Part shown: piece after piece, positions 1 through 8,646 of the stretch
How positions within the stretch are numbered: position 1 is the stretch's first letter
How the letters are laid out: every line of letters starts with the position of its first letter
Assembly (NCBI GenBank): GCA_003024985.2
Contig: PXIH01S0030026.1
Direction: 5' to 3' (one strand)
DNA from: Euperipatoides rowelli
Lineage: Eukaryota; Onychophora; Udeonychophora; Euonychophora; Peripatopsidae
Length of the DNA stretch: 11,699 nt
Made by a program: the position numbers and the translations under genes
The notes under the pieces: model-generated
Seen by the model: the letters and a program-made list of their open reading frames with translations, nothing else
Database searches by the model: none
Told to the model about the DNA's origin: nothing

Positions 1-179
1 GAATTGAAGGCTTTTAATTACATATTTATTATCCAAGGAAATATAAAACTCCGAGAATAATTGAAATGCTTTTATACAACAATACTTTTTTTTTAGTTTA
101 GAAATGCTTATCGTAGTGGCGTAGCAGAACCTTAAAAATTGTAGCTGCTACGCCAAATTCATAACAGTTGGCAACTCTG
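1..179. mobile_element. Right end of a DNA transposon (partial, left end outside window)
   Basis: The stretch ends at 165-179 in CAGTTGGCAACTCTG. This nearly matches the right terminus CTAGTTGGCAACACTG of the complete transposon at 8013-8646. No matching left terminus (CAGAGTTGCC or CAGTGTTGCC) occurs in bases 1-165, so the element must start before the window. The next bases, TAAGT at 180-184, are where homology to copy B begins, as expected if they are the right target-site duplication. An imperfect-loop hairpin lies inside at 117-155. No coding sequence is visible. Superfamily is not certain: CAG-starting termini with a short duplication would fit a hAT-like element, by inference only. Confidence 0.55.
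117..155. repeat. Inverted repeat, 11-bp stem, subterminal in the left transposon
   Basis: TGGCGTAGCAG (117-127) is the exact reverse complement of CTGCTACGCCA (145-155), separated by 17 nt. It is more GC-rich than its surroundings and lies about 25 bp inside the presumed transposon end at 179. Subterminal hairpins are common in non-autonomous DNA transposons, but the role here is inferred. Confidence 0.6.
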
Positions 180-540
180 TAAGTGGTATCTCCACGTTTT
201 CACGATTCAGGTTGTATGGATTCCTTTATGTCACTATAATTCATTTGATTATTTAAAATGCAACTCTATCAAAATTATCTTAAACCTTTTTAATTTTTGC
301 TTGAGATTGGCGTATTGACATGAAGTCTACCTCCTGCACCTCCTTTTTAAAACCATATCGACCCTTGACAGTAACAGCGCTAAATAAAGCTTGGTGCGGG
401 TAGAAATGATTGCACACGATTGTCACTGTGTTTCTATCTCATTTTTAAAATATTGAAGAATTGCTGTTCTATTAATGATACTAAAAATATTTGATTAATA
501 CTTTTTTATTTAACCTTTGCAATGCGTTTAACCTTTGTAA

Positions 541-556
541 AACTAACTAGTTAGTT
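541..556. repeat. Perfect 16-bp palindrome in copy A
   Basis: AACTAACTAGTTAGTT equals its own reverse complement. The equivalent part of copy B (near 6988) keeps only CTAGTTAGATT, so the palindrome is not conserved and probably arose, or was lost, by a small indel. Confidence 0.5.
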
Positions 557-1752
557 AGATTATTATTTAGATTTAATTTAAAGTGGTCATTCTATATATG
601 TTAGATAGTTGCCATTTTTAATGTATGTATAATGCCGGATATTATTTGAATTAATATGAAGACGTATAAACATTGATTTTTATTTAATCTGTGCATTTCA
701 AGTGATAGCTTAAACTTATCTCCAATGTTTTCAATCTTGTTTTCAAGAGACTTTTGAACAATTAATATCCGACTTTGAGGTATACACCTAAGTGATTTTT
801 CTATTGATAACTCCGACACACAATGTGATTGACGATCGAATCATAAACTATATTGTTTTAATTCTCATCTCAACAGCGTCTCCGCATTCCGCTATTGCGT
901 ATAATGAAGTACTTTGGGAAATTTCGTACCAAATCCACAGGTAGCAATGTACGAGAGCTTTACCAATTTTTGAACAACTCAAAGTAAAGAGGCTAACTAC
1001 TTGGACTAGAATTAAATATAAAAAAATATGTCAAAATCTGCTTGAATAAAATAAGTGAATGGGATTGCTCCAGATTGGCCCATATATAAGTTGAGACATG
1101 ATGATAGAAGAGGGGATAATTGAAAAGGATAATATATAGAAAGGAGAGATATATGATAGCAAAGATATGAATATAATGTGAATAACATTGAAGAAAAGAA
1201 ATTCTTATCTGAAATCAATCCAGAAGAAACAATGCAGCAACACTGAAAAAGTTGATTGTACAGTAAAAATTGAAGCTGACGGAAGATTCCACCAGCCGAA
1301 TGAAGCAGATGAATAGCTGCCAGCCAAGACTGATGTATGGTGTCCGGTCAAATAAAATGAGATATTAAAGCCAATCATATTAATAATTTCTACAATCATA
1401 TTTTTCAGATATAGTCAAAGTGCTGATGTCTCTAAAGAATTAATTCCAACCGCAGTTTACCAAGATATCCCAATAGTGTTTATAAGTTGCCAGCGAATCT
1501 TGTTCAAAAATAATGTGGTTCCCGATCCAGAGAAGTGCTAATATTCGTTAGTGATCTCACAAGGAACAATAACTTTGCACTGCGAATTAAATTTAAGGTA
1601 CGGCATAAATTTATAGTTGAGTTAGTTATAAAGTTTGACCACACAAAGTAATTTATTTCATATGTAAATTGTTTTCTTGTATTTTAAATTTAAAAAAGGG
1701 AAATTTATATTTATCAACATTTGAAGTTTTAAATGTTTCAATTTGTAAAGTT

Positions 1753-1787
1753 TTATTATATTAGCCATGGCCTAATGGCCATAATAA
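1753..1787. repeat. Hairpin-forming inverted repeat conserved in both copies
   Basis: TTATTAT (1753-1759) pairs with ATAATAA (1781-1787). The intervening part can fold further through GCCATGGC or TTAG/CTAA. Copy B keeps the same structure at 8783-8817 with a single substitution in the inner part, while neighbouring sequence has changed more. A structural role is possible but unproven. Confidence 0.45.
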
Positions 1788-2144
1788 ACTTAAATGTTTC
1801 CTTAAACCCTCTTTATGGCGTGATCAATTCTTTTATGTGTAGTGCAGACTAGTCAGTGTTAGGGGTGTTCATACGAGCTTTAGTTTAGATATGAGTTACT
1901 CAGATTTTATATATTATTTTTTATGTAATGTTTATGTTTAGGCGTGCGTGATAGGCTGCATTTATGATATTTATAACTCTAAATATCAAGCAAGGTAATA
2001 TTCTAAATATATTATATCTGTAGTCTTCAGTTATTTCTCCGAATGGTTGTGTTACAAAATTAGAGTAGGATGTTCTTTTACTTTTAGATGCTGTCAAGTC
2101 AAGATGAAGAGTTCCATTTTTACATAAACACAGTCGCTAGTTAG

Positions 2145-2327
2145 ATTTAAGTCCAATGTCTAGTTGCATTAATTTGTTAGAGAAGTCCTAAATGTTGTGC
2201 ATCCCCAGTACAACTTATCACAGGCCAGGTAGTTTNATTTAAGTCCAATGTCTAGTTGCATTAATTTGTTAGAGAAGTCCTAAATGTTGTGCATCCCCAG
2301 TACAACTTATCACAGGCCAGGTAGTTT
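2145..2327 (+). repeat. Perfect 91-bp tandem duplication split by one N (likely assembly artefact)
   Basis: Bases 2145-2235 and 2237-2327 read identically, and the only ambiguous base of the window, N, lies between them at 2236. Copy B has this segment once (from about 9145 to 9235). Perfect identity on both sides of an N, in DNA where the two long repeats clearly differ from each other, is typical of two overlapping contig ends joined without merging. Confidence 0.85.
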
Positions 2328-2376
2328 TAATTTTTAACACAAATAAAAAATGAGGCCAATAAGTTAGTATAGTAAG

Positions 2377-2453
2377 CATCCAGGTCACGTCCTAACCCAA
2401 CGGGACGTGCTCCTACGATGAGTACCAATAAAAGGTTCTGGTGTACTTGGATG
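2377..2453. repeat. Nested inverted repeat, outer stem shared with copy B
   Basis: CATCCAGG (2377-2384) can pair with CTTGGATG (2446-2453) through one G-T pair. Inside, CACGTCC (2386-2392) pairs exactly with GGACGTG (2403-2409) around a 10-nt loop. In copy B the outer stem is CATCCAGG/CCTGGATG (9285-9292 and 9354-9361) and is fully paired, whereas the inner stem is lost. No tRNA cloverleaf or hammerhead core could be recognised. Confidence 0.4.
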
Positions 2454-2463
2454 ACTTAGCATT

Positions 2464-2480
2464 ACACACACACCCACACA
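2464..2480. repeat. Short (AC)n microsatellite
   Basis: An interrupted AC run lies inside copy A. Copy B has a shorter, uninterrupted version near 9371-9383, a normal length difference for slippage-prone DNA. Confidence 0.7.
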
Positions 2481-2619
2481 AGCTTATCACTATTAATGAC
2501 ATACATAGGCTATAGGAACAAATTCACTAAAATTGTAATATTTTATAGCGATCTTCGACAGTTGTTTATTTCAAACTTTATCTTGTTTTAAATTGTTGTT
2601 TGATCTACTAGTTAGTTTT

Positions 2620-2686
2620 GTTTGACCATAATCATGATTTTGCTAGACAGTTTTGACATGTGCAGTCTAATAGATTATGGCCAAAC
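2620..2686. repeat. 14-bp inverted repeat with one mismatch, 39-nt loop
   Basis: GTTTGACCATAATC (2620-2633) and GATTATGGCCAAAC (2673-2686) pair in 13 of 14 positions. Copy B keeps the right arm (near 9553-9566) but has lost the left arm by a deletion. The structure is therefore not shared by the two copies. Confidence 0.55.
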
Positions 2687-2746
2687 AGTTGTAACACACT
2701 ATTCTAGCTGGGTTTCAGCGAAATGAAAAATAGCAAGTTGTAACCC

Positions 2747-5040
2747 CTCTTCACATTCCTTGTTTAATCATGTATTTGCAGTTTATTCCATCCTGACTGG
2801 GTCAGAAGGTAGGGGGGTGGGGTTATGACAAATAATGGCATTTTTTTTGCGACAGGATTTAGCACCACCTGGTGTTAGCACTAGGATTCTGATGGTCCAA
2901 TTTGGGAGAGGGGGAATTTTGATAAAGTTTGTGTTATTTTTTATCTTGAAAAGTTCAAGTTAGTAATGTTATTTTTCCGTAGTCAGTAATTTAGTTTATG
3001 AGTAAATTTAAAGTCAGTTTTAAAAATACGATTAAGTTTTGAATTTTTCTCTCCCCTTTTTCTTTTACTTGGATTTTCAAACCAGTACCTGCAGTATTAA
3101 ACTTTTTATTAATTTATTTTAATTTTTAATTCTTCTAAACCCGAAGTCAGATCCTTGAATTTAAATTTTGTTTAAGTATTAATGACAGTTTTTTAAATGA
3201 ATGTAAAATTGAAAATAAATTTGAGATGTTAGTTTTTTTTAAATATGTTTAATACTCAAATTTTGCCTACGTCGATTTTTGTACAGTCCAAGATGTTTGT
3301 TTGATAAACCGTTATTTTTTTATTTTTAAAATGCTGATTTACATATTCCTGCGAATGTTTGGGCAAAGAAAATTTGTTTTTGCCACCCTAAATAGAATTA
3401 CTACTGTTCATTGTTCTGATAAATATTGAGGTTCAGTTTAAATTAAATTATTGAGGCCCCCCCCCCCCCCTAAATGTATTTGCATAAATAAAACTAGATC
3501 AGTTAGTGAAGTTTGTTATATTTTTTTTGTGTGAAATAAAGTTAAGTTGAATTCTTTGCCATTCCATCCGTTGGTTTATCATAGTTTTTTTAAATAAAAT
3601 CGGTTTATTATCTAAATTTGTCATGTGAAAGTTAAAATTTTAATTTAACTTATCAGTAAGTTTAAGTAAATTTTTTTTTAAATTTTTGTTTGCATGTTGG
3701 ATTGTGCAAAATCTGTTTTTTTTATTGAATTAATTTATCATAATGCCAGTTATGTTGCCAATTTCAAATTTGAGTTTAAAATTTTTTGTTGAAATTTTAC
3801 GTCAACTTAGCCAGTTGATATATTTTATGAAATTGATATATATTTATTTGTTTGCCAAACTTTAAGTTGAAATTTTCCTTAATAAATATTAATGCAGTGA
3901 TTTATGACAAACTTGTCATGAAATCCGTTTTTCAATAAAGGTTGAAATTAATTTTTTTTCATGATTAAATTACATCAACATAGACGTTTAATATTAATAT
4001 TCTTAATATGCAATTTTAATGAAATTTAATCGTGAATCAAAGATTCCTTTTACCTTTTGAATAAAATTTTATAGTGAAGTGTTGTGTGGATCCATTCCTG
4101 TAGTTGTGCCTGTCAAAAGTTTATTAATTGTCCTTGTCACATGTTGATGTACAGTTGTATTTGTAAATGTAAACAAACTTGTGTTAGGTTAAGATTCTGA
4201 TCAAATCTTGTTAGTTTAAATGTTAATTTTATCTAGTCATTACTTTTAATTTGTCTCCTGTCAGCTTGTGGTGAGTTGACTGGATTGACTATTTTGTGAC
4301 AAGTTGCGTAAGTACTAAAACGTAGTACTGTATTAGTTGGCACTAATTTATCATCGTTGTGGAATTAGATTAATTTTTTTTTTGTAATTAATTTTTAAAT
4401 GTTGTATTAAGTCAGTCTATTATAATGTTTGGTTGATGATGAGATTTTATAATTAAACAATTTTTTATTTTATTTTTTGAAATCTTACAGTACGGTACTG
4501 TTCTAAAATTTCAAATTTCGTTTTCTTTGTTTATTACTTTCAAAGTTTTTTTTATGCATAAATTATGTGCATAGTGAAATACTAAACCTGATTGAGAGCC
4601 ATTGCAGAATTAATTCAACACGGAAAGAATTCTTATTTTTCTGGTGTTTTACTAACTTCATTTTAACTTTTAATTGAATTTTTCATGGGAGTCTGTTCTG
4701 AGTGTGCCTGGTTTTCTTGCTTCCCATAAAAACAAGATGGCGTCCGCTTTTTGACATTTTCCAATCAAACCTGGTTCTGAACTTGAAATTTTTTCACCAC
4801 ATACTATTCCATTTTTTTTTACCTTTTCTTTCAAATTTTTAAATAAACTTTTTAATTCTGTTCTTGCACCTTATCTGTTTAGTTGGCTCTACATGTGTTT
4901 TCCTTTTTGCTTTTAAATTTTTTATTTCTTGTATTTGTCCTCAATCGCTTTGAATATTGTTCAGAATAATTGAGATCGGTTTGTAGTATAAAATATTTTT
5001 TTAATTTGTTTTAAATTTTAAAATATACATGTTTAGTTAG
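2747..5040. other. T-rich stretch without recognisable genes
   Basis: The sequence between copy A and the inverted match at 5044 is strongly T-biased on the plus strand, with many T runs and AT-rich words. All frames are interrupted often and I see no conserved domain. Local items are a G-rich patch near 2810-2825 (AGGGGGGTGGGG), a run of 14 C at 3457-3470, and CAAGATGGCGTCC at 4733-4745, which resembles a YY1-type site but opens a frame of only four codons. No primer-binding site starting with TGG lies directly after copy A. Confidence 0.6.
3457..3470 (+). repeat. Homopolymer run of 14 C
   Basis: Fourteen consecutive C follow TTGAGG within AT-rich DNA. Its exact length should be treated with caution, because homopolymers are error-prone in sequencing. 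Confidence 0.8.
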
Positions 5041-5043
5041 TTT

Positions 5044-5117
5044 GTATGAACACCCGTAATGAGTTAGTTTAGTTTTAATATTTATTTTCTGCACTTGTAT
5101 TTGGTTGATCACGCCAT
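5044..5117 (-). repeat. Inverted match to a segment of copies A and B
   Basis: Read on the minus strand, this segment carries ATGGCGTGATCAA, then AGTGCAG, then GGGTGTTCATAC. The same three words occur in that order in copy A at 1815-1827, 1841-1847 and 1863-1874. Copy B has them too, the first with one change. Spacings differ (9 and 33 bp here, 13 and 15 bp in A). Sequence between and outside the blocks is not clearly alike, so this is either an old inverted relative or a set of shared short motifs. Confidence 0.5.
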
Positions 5118-5146
5118 TCCATTATTTTTTTTTATTTTAAATATGA

Positions 5147-5183
5147 TCAAGATGATCATATTTAGTAAATATGATCATCTTGA
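5147..5183. repeat. Perfect palindrome, 17-bp stem with 3-nt loop
   Basis: Bases 5147-5163 are the exact reverse complement of 5167-5183, with AGT as the loop. An AAATATGATC copy just before the stem (5139-5148) can also pair with GATCATATTT at 5154-5163, giving a competing hairpin with a 5-nt loop. The unit AAATATGATC or its complement therefore occurs three times in about 40 bp. It lies about 75 bp upstream of the zinc-knuckle relict. It could be a transcript hairpin, a regulatory palindrome or a remnant of a small foldback element. Confidence 0.75.
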
Positions 5184-5256
5184 GAGAGATGACCTAATAA
5201 AGTTGATCAAGGATAACGATCAAAACTTTATTTGAGTTGCTAGCTCTGTTCACATA

Positions 5257-5568
5257 ATGGAAGGTGAACTGTAAAGATTATGTATGGTAATTGAGAAATT
5301 AAGTATTGATATGAACACTGTTAAAGAAAGTTTAGCTGGTAGCCAAAGGTCAATTCAGAGAATTCATACCAACCAAACCTCTGAAAGAGATCATCCACAT
5401 CAACAAAGATGATGTTCATTGTGTTGGATTTTGGGTCATGAGTATAAGTACTGTGACATGAGCACACAATTTAACCATTTCATGAGAAACACTAAAAGTG
5501 AACAGAGGGTGTGGCAGTCACTGTCACAAGTGTATAAAGTAATACTCAGATCCCTATTTAAGATGTAA
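5257..5568 (+). pseudogene. Broken ORF with a CCHC zinc knuckle, possible gag relict
   Basis: One reading frame runs from an ATG at 5257 to a TAA at 5566-5568, about 104 codons, interrupted by TAA at 5272-5274 and TGA at 5410-5412. Directly after the second stop the frame reads CSLCWILGHEYKYC (5413-5454). This fits C-X2-C-X3-G-H-X4-C exactly, including the glycine before the histidine that is usual in nucleic-acid-binding zinc knuckles. The preceding 45 open codons are polar and could form a helix near their start, with residues such as VIEKLSIDMNTVKESLAG. Knuckles of this kind are typical of the nucleocapsid part of retroelement Gag proteins but also occur in cellular RNA-binding proteins. 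The two in-frame stops argue for decay. I cannot name a family, and no protease, reverse transcriptase or integrase follows. Confidence 0.45.
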
Positions 5569-5773
5569 ATAAATTTTTTGTTTGACCAAATACTGTTAAG
5601 TTAATGTACTTGTACACTATTCGTGTGAATTAATCTGATTCTAGTAAATTATCTCACCCTTGCTATGATACTCATTGATTTGGATTTATGTTATGTCAAG
5701 GAGGGATTCTCTGTTGCCTGTGGTTGTAGCAAACTCGTGTTTTGATTCTATTATTTTTGTTCCGACCTAGTAG

Positions 5774-6010
5774 ATGTGTAAAAATCTTTTTCTCGTATGG
5801 GGGCAGCCTGTCGCCCAGTGTATCCCCGTCAACATTTGTTCAAGTTTAGATTGTTTATCGGAATGTAATTATATCATTCCATGGTCACCGGTAAAAGAAA
5901 TTCCCTTGGTTTACAATCGCGGTAGAGTTGTGTGACATTTTCCTCAAAAATGGCAACTCAGTTGTGGTGTACAATGTACTTTTGATCATCCACAGGTTCG
6001 TCGAGTTTAA
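5774..6010 (+). pseudogene. Small cysteine-containing ORF with one in-frame stop, unknown
   Basis: An ATG at 5774 opens 53 codons ending at TGA (5933-5935). The same frame then stays open to TAA at 6008-6010, 78 codons in all. The first part has five cysteines (codons 2, 16, 22, 27 and 31) and the second part has two (the frame reads LSCGVQCTFDHP). The segment has visibly more G and C than its AT-rich surroundings, which is the main hint of former coding. An overlapping frame is also open for 65 codons without an ATG, which weakens the case. I do not recognise a family. It may belong to the same decayed element as the zinc-knuckle frame about 200 bp upstream. Confidence 0.25.
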
Positions 6011-6628
6011 ATTTTTATCTGTTTGTTATTCACTATTGTCATTTGTAAGTGAATATCCCAACTTCTTTTATTCAAATAGAATTTTTTTTTGACTTGCATA
6101 CTTTTGGACAGCTGCACTTAATTGTGTCTGCAGGCTATATTTAATTGTTGGTAAAGGCCAATTTTTATTTTACCCTCGAGTCGAGTTTTAAATATCATCA
6201 ACCCAGGTAAGGGATTTTATTTCATTAGATTAAGTAGACTATGGTGTATTATAGTAACTCACTTTGTGAATTACTAAAGATGTAATTCAACCATTGAATT
6301 TCATCCTAATCTTTATATCAAACATCGTATCTTAGTTTAATTAATGTAGATGACCCCCACTCAACTGCATTGTTACTCTAAATTAAATAGCATTATGACA
6401 AGTGTCTTAATATAAATGTTTTAATTCTCTAATAGTGAGAATGAGTTTTATATCCCTTTTATTTAATTTTTTTATATACTTTACCATTGGTTATCTTGCC
6501 TGTGTCAATTTTGTTTCCGTGGAAATTGAACTGAAATTTAATTATTGGTCTTTTGGATTGTGTTTACTTTTATTTCTAATTAGTACTTTTTTTATATATA
6601 TATATCTTTAAATTGATTATATTTTGCA
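6011..6628. other. AT-rich stretch without recognisable genes
   Basis: There are no convincing ORFs. A CAG followed by GTAAGG (junction 6206/6207) matches a strong splice donor, and TGTCTGCAG ending at 6133 resembles an acceptor, so a 73-nt exon at 6134-6206 is conceivable. A short (TA)6 run lies at 6593-6604. No polypurine tract precedes copy B, contrary to what an LTR element in this orientation should show. Confidence 0.5.
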
Positions 6629-8007
6629 TAAGTGGTTTCTCCACCTTTTCACGATTCAGGTTGTATGGATTCCTTTACATCACTATAATTCGTTGATTAT
6701 TTAAAATGCAACTGTATCAAAATTATCTTAAACCTTTTTAATTTGTACTTGATTGAGATTGGCGATTTTGACATCCAGTCTGCGCTCTTACCTCCTGCAC
6801 CTCCTTTTTAAAACCATATCAACCCTTGATAGTAACAGCGTTAAATAAAGCTTGGTGCGGATAGGAATGATCACACAATTGTCACTGCATTTCTATCTCA
6901 TTTTTAAAATATTGAGGGATTGTTGTTCAATTAATGATACAAAAAATATTTGATTAATACTTATTTTATTTAAATTTTGTAATATGTTGGTCTAGTTAGA
7001 TTATTTAGATTTAATTTAAATGGTCATTCTATATATGTTAGATAGTTGCCATTTTTAATGTACGTATAATGCCGGTTATTATTTTAATTAATATGAAGAC
7101 ATATATAAACTTACCTTCGATGTTTTCAATCTTGTTTTCAAGAGACTTTTGAATAATTAATATCTGACTTTGAGGTATAAACCCGAGTGCTTTTTCTATT
7201 GATAACTCCGACACATGCTGTGATTGACGATCTAATCATAAACTATATTGTTTTATTTCTCATCTAAACAGCTTCTCCACATTCCGCTATTGCATATAAT
7301 GATCACTTACCTTACCAATATTTGAACAACTCAAAGTAAAGAGGCTATCTACTTGGACTAAATTAAGACTGGCCTATAACATCTTCCAATAATTAAATAC
7401 AAAAGAATATCTGTCAAAATCTCTGTGAATAAAATAAGTGAATGGGTTACTCCAGATTGGCCCATATACAGTATAAGTTGAGACACGAAGATAGAAGAGG
7501 GGATAATTGAAAAGGAGAATGCATAGAAAGGAGAGATATAATATGATAGAAAAGATATGATGAATATGTGAATAACAATGAAGAAAAGAAATTATCTGAA
7601 ATCAAACCAGAAGAAACGATGCCACAACACTGAAAAAGTTAATTGTACAGTAAAAATTGAAGCTAACGGAAGTTTACACCAGCCGAACGAAGCAGATGAA
7701 TAGCTGCCAGCCAAGATCAATGTATGGGATCCGGTCAAATAAAATGAGATATTAAAGCTAATCATATTAATAATTTCTACAGTCATATTTTTCAGATATA
7801 GTCAAAATGCTGATGTCTCTAAAAAATCAATTCCAACCGCAGTTTACCAAGAGATATTCCAATAGCGTTTGTAAGTTACCAGCGAATCTTGTTAAAAAAT
7901 AATGTGGTTCCCGATCCAGAGAAGTGCTAATATTCGTCAGTGAGCTCACAAAGAACAATAACTTTTCACGCCGAATTAAATTTAAGGTACTGCATAAATT
8001 TATAGTT

Positions 8008-8012
8008 GAATT
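8008..8012 (+). repeat. Left target-site duplication GAATT
   Basis: GAATT directly precedes the transposon terminus CAGTGTTGCC. The same five bases follow the right terminus at 8647-8651. The undisturbed site in copy A reads GAGTT in the context TATAGTTGAGTTAGTTAT, present once. Confidence 0.8.
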
Positions 8013-8646
8013 CAGTGTTGCCGATCTGTGGGGAATTCTCCATGAATGGGGAATTTCTACTGGTGTGGGGAAAGTTGTGGGGTTTGAAGTTTTGTGGGGA
8101 TTTCTGGGGAATTTGATTATTCTAAAAAAAATCAATTCAATTGTCAATTATACTTAATCTGTGCTAGATATCAACAGTAGTCATTATTATAACCTAAAAT
8201 TATCTTATTGTATTAAAATACTGTTTTATTAATTTTTAAAGTGTTTTTTTAATGAATCAACTATTTGATCATGTGGGCATTTTCTGTGATTAGGGTCTAA
8301 TGGAGGCAAGGTTGATTAACAGTATGGTGGACGTAAATTCTGTTAAAATTAGCAAAATCGATTAAAAAAGGATTATTTTACCCCTTCATCATCATAGGGT
8401 TGGGGCATAGTGGGTTTAATATGTAGAAGTTAGGGTTCAGGGTTAGGGAAAGGTTAGGACTGTAAATAATAAAATAAAGCTGCTATCCATCTTGATCATG
8501 TGACTAAAAGTTCATAATCCTTTGCTTCCACTAGGCGCAAGTTTTGCTGTGGCGAGTCAGTAAAACATTGAAATATAGTGTGGGGAAAAATAGGGATTTC
8601 ACAATAGTTGTTTGGGGAAATATACTAAATCTAGTTGGCAACACTG
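8013..8646. mobile_element. Non-autonomous DNA transposon, 634 bp, inserted in copy B
   Basis: The element begins with CAGTGTTGCC (8013-8022) and ends with its exact complement GGCAACACTG (8637-8646). It is flanked by GAATT on both sides. Copy A has the same locus without the insert, which fixes both ends independently. It encodes no transposase; open frames across it are short and partly in flanking DNA. Six TGGGG words stand in the first 100 bp and two TGGGGA words in the last 70 bp, all on the plus strand. A degenerate TTAGGG-like patch lies near 8428-8447. The termini and a 5-bp duplication could suit a short-duplication hAT-like group. This is inference; P-like or other superfamilies are not excluded. 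Confidence 0.85.
8029..8110 (+). repeat. Cluster of six TGGGG words near the transposon left end
   Basis: TGGGG starts at 8029, 8047, 8066, 8078, 8095 and 8105, five of the six followed by A. Two more TGGGGA lie at the other end (8581 and 8613) in the same rather than inverted orientation. They may be binding sites for a transposase supplied in trans, or simple sequence drift. Loops between G runs are mostly too long for a canonical quadruplex. Confidence 0.55.

Larger units (their letters stand above)
180..2746 (+). repeat. Long direct repeat, copy A
   Basis: This stretch aligns in the same orientation with 6629-9626. Shared landmarks include CACGATTCAGGTTGTATGGA (from 198), CCTCCTGCACCTCCTTTTTA (from 330), GCCAGCCAAGA near 1319, TTAGCCATGGCCTAAT near 1761 and TTCTAGCTGGGTTTCAGCG near 2702. 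Homology begins at TAAGTGG and stops at GTAACCC. Once the 92-bp assembly duplication is discounted, the copy is about 2.47 kb. Relative to B it has about 60 extra bases near 905-960 and lacks the transposon. It contains no long ORF. A 64-codon minus-strand frame at 1205-1399 is also open in copy B, but its changes are mostly amino-acid changing. It may be a long terminal repeat or a duplicated non-coding repeat. Confidence 0.9.

Noticed and set aside
601-819. Minus-strand 72-codon ORF in copy A
   Set aside because: The matching part of copy B (about 7040-7220) has indels that break the frame, and the product shows no domain.
2377-2453. tRNA or tRNA-derived SINE head
   Set aside because: Neither an A box nor a GGTTCGA-type B box could be placed, and the stems do not form a cloverleaf.
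2400-2460. Hammerhead ribozyme core, considered because of CGATGAGTACC and paired stems
   Set aside because: The invariant CTGATGA and GAAA elements are not both present at the needed spacing in either copy.
180-2746. Copy A as a typical LTR with TG...CA ends
   Set aside because: The observed edges are TAAGTGG and GTAACCC, no target duplication surrounds the A-B pair, and the left edge is hidden by another transposon end. I kept the call as a long direct repeat.
4733-4745. CAAGATGGCGTCC as a YY1 site or translation start
   Set aside because: The frame stops after four codons and no promoter context is visible. A single motif match is not enough for a feature.
8029-8110. G-quadruplex in the transposon left end
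   Set aside because: G runs are separated by 6 to 15 bases, mostly longer than canonical loops.
7827-8157. ORFs on both strands crossing 8008-8013
   Set aside because: Both run from the old repeat into the inserted transposon, so they are younger chance fusions of unrelated DNA.
8428-8458. TTAGGG-like repeats suggesting an interstitial telomere
   Set aside because: Only about three irregular units (TTAGGG, TCAGGG, TTAGGG) inside the transposon, far too few and too degenerate for a telomeric array.
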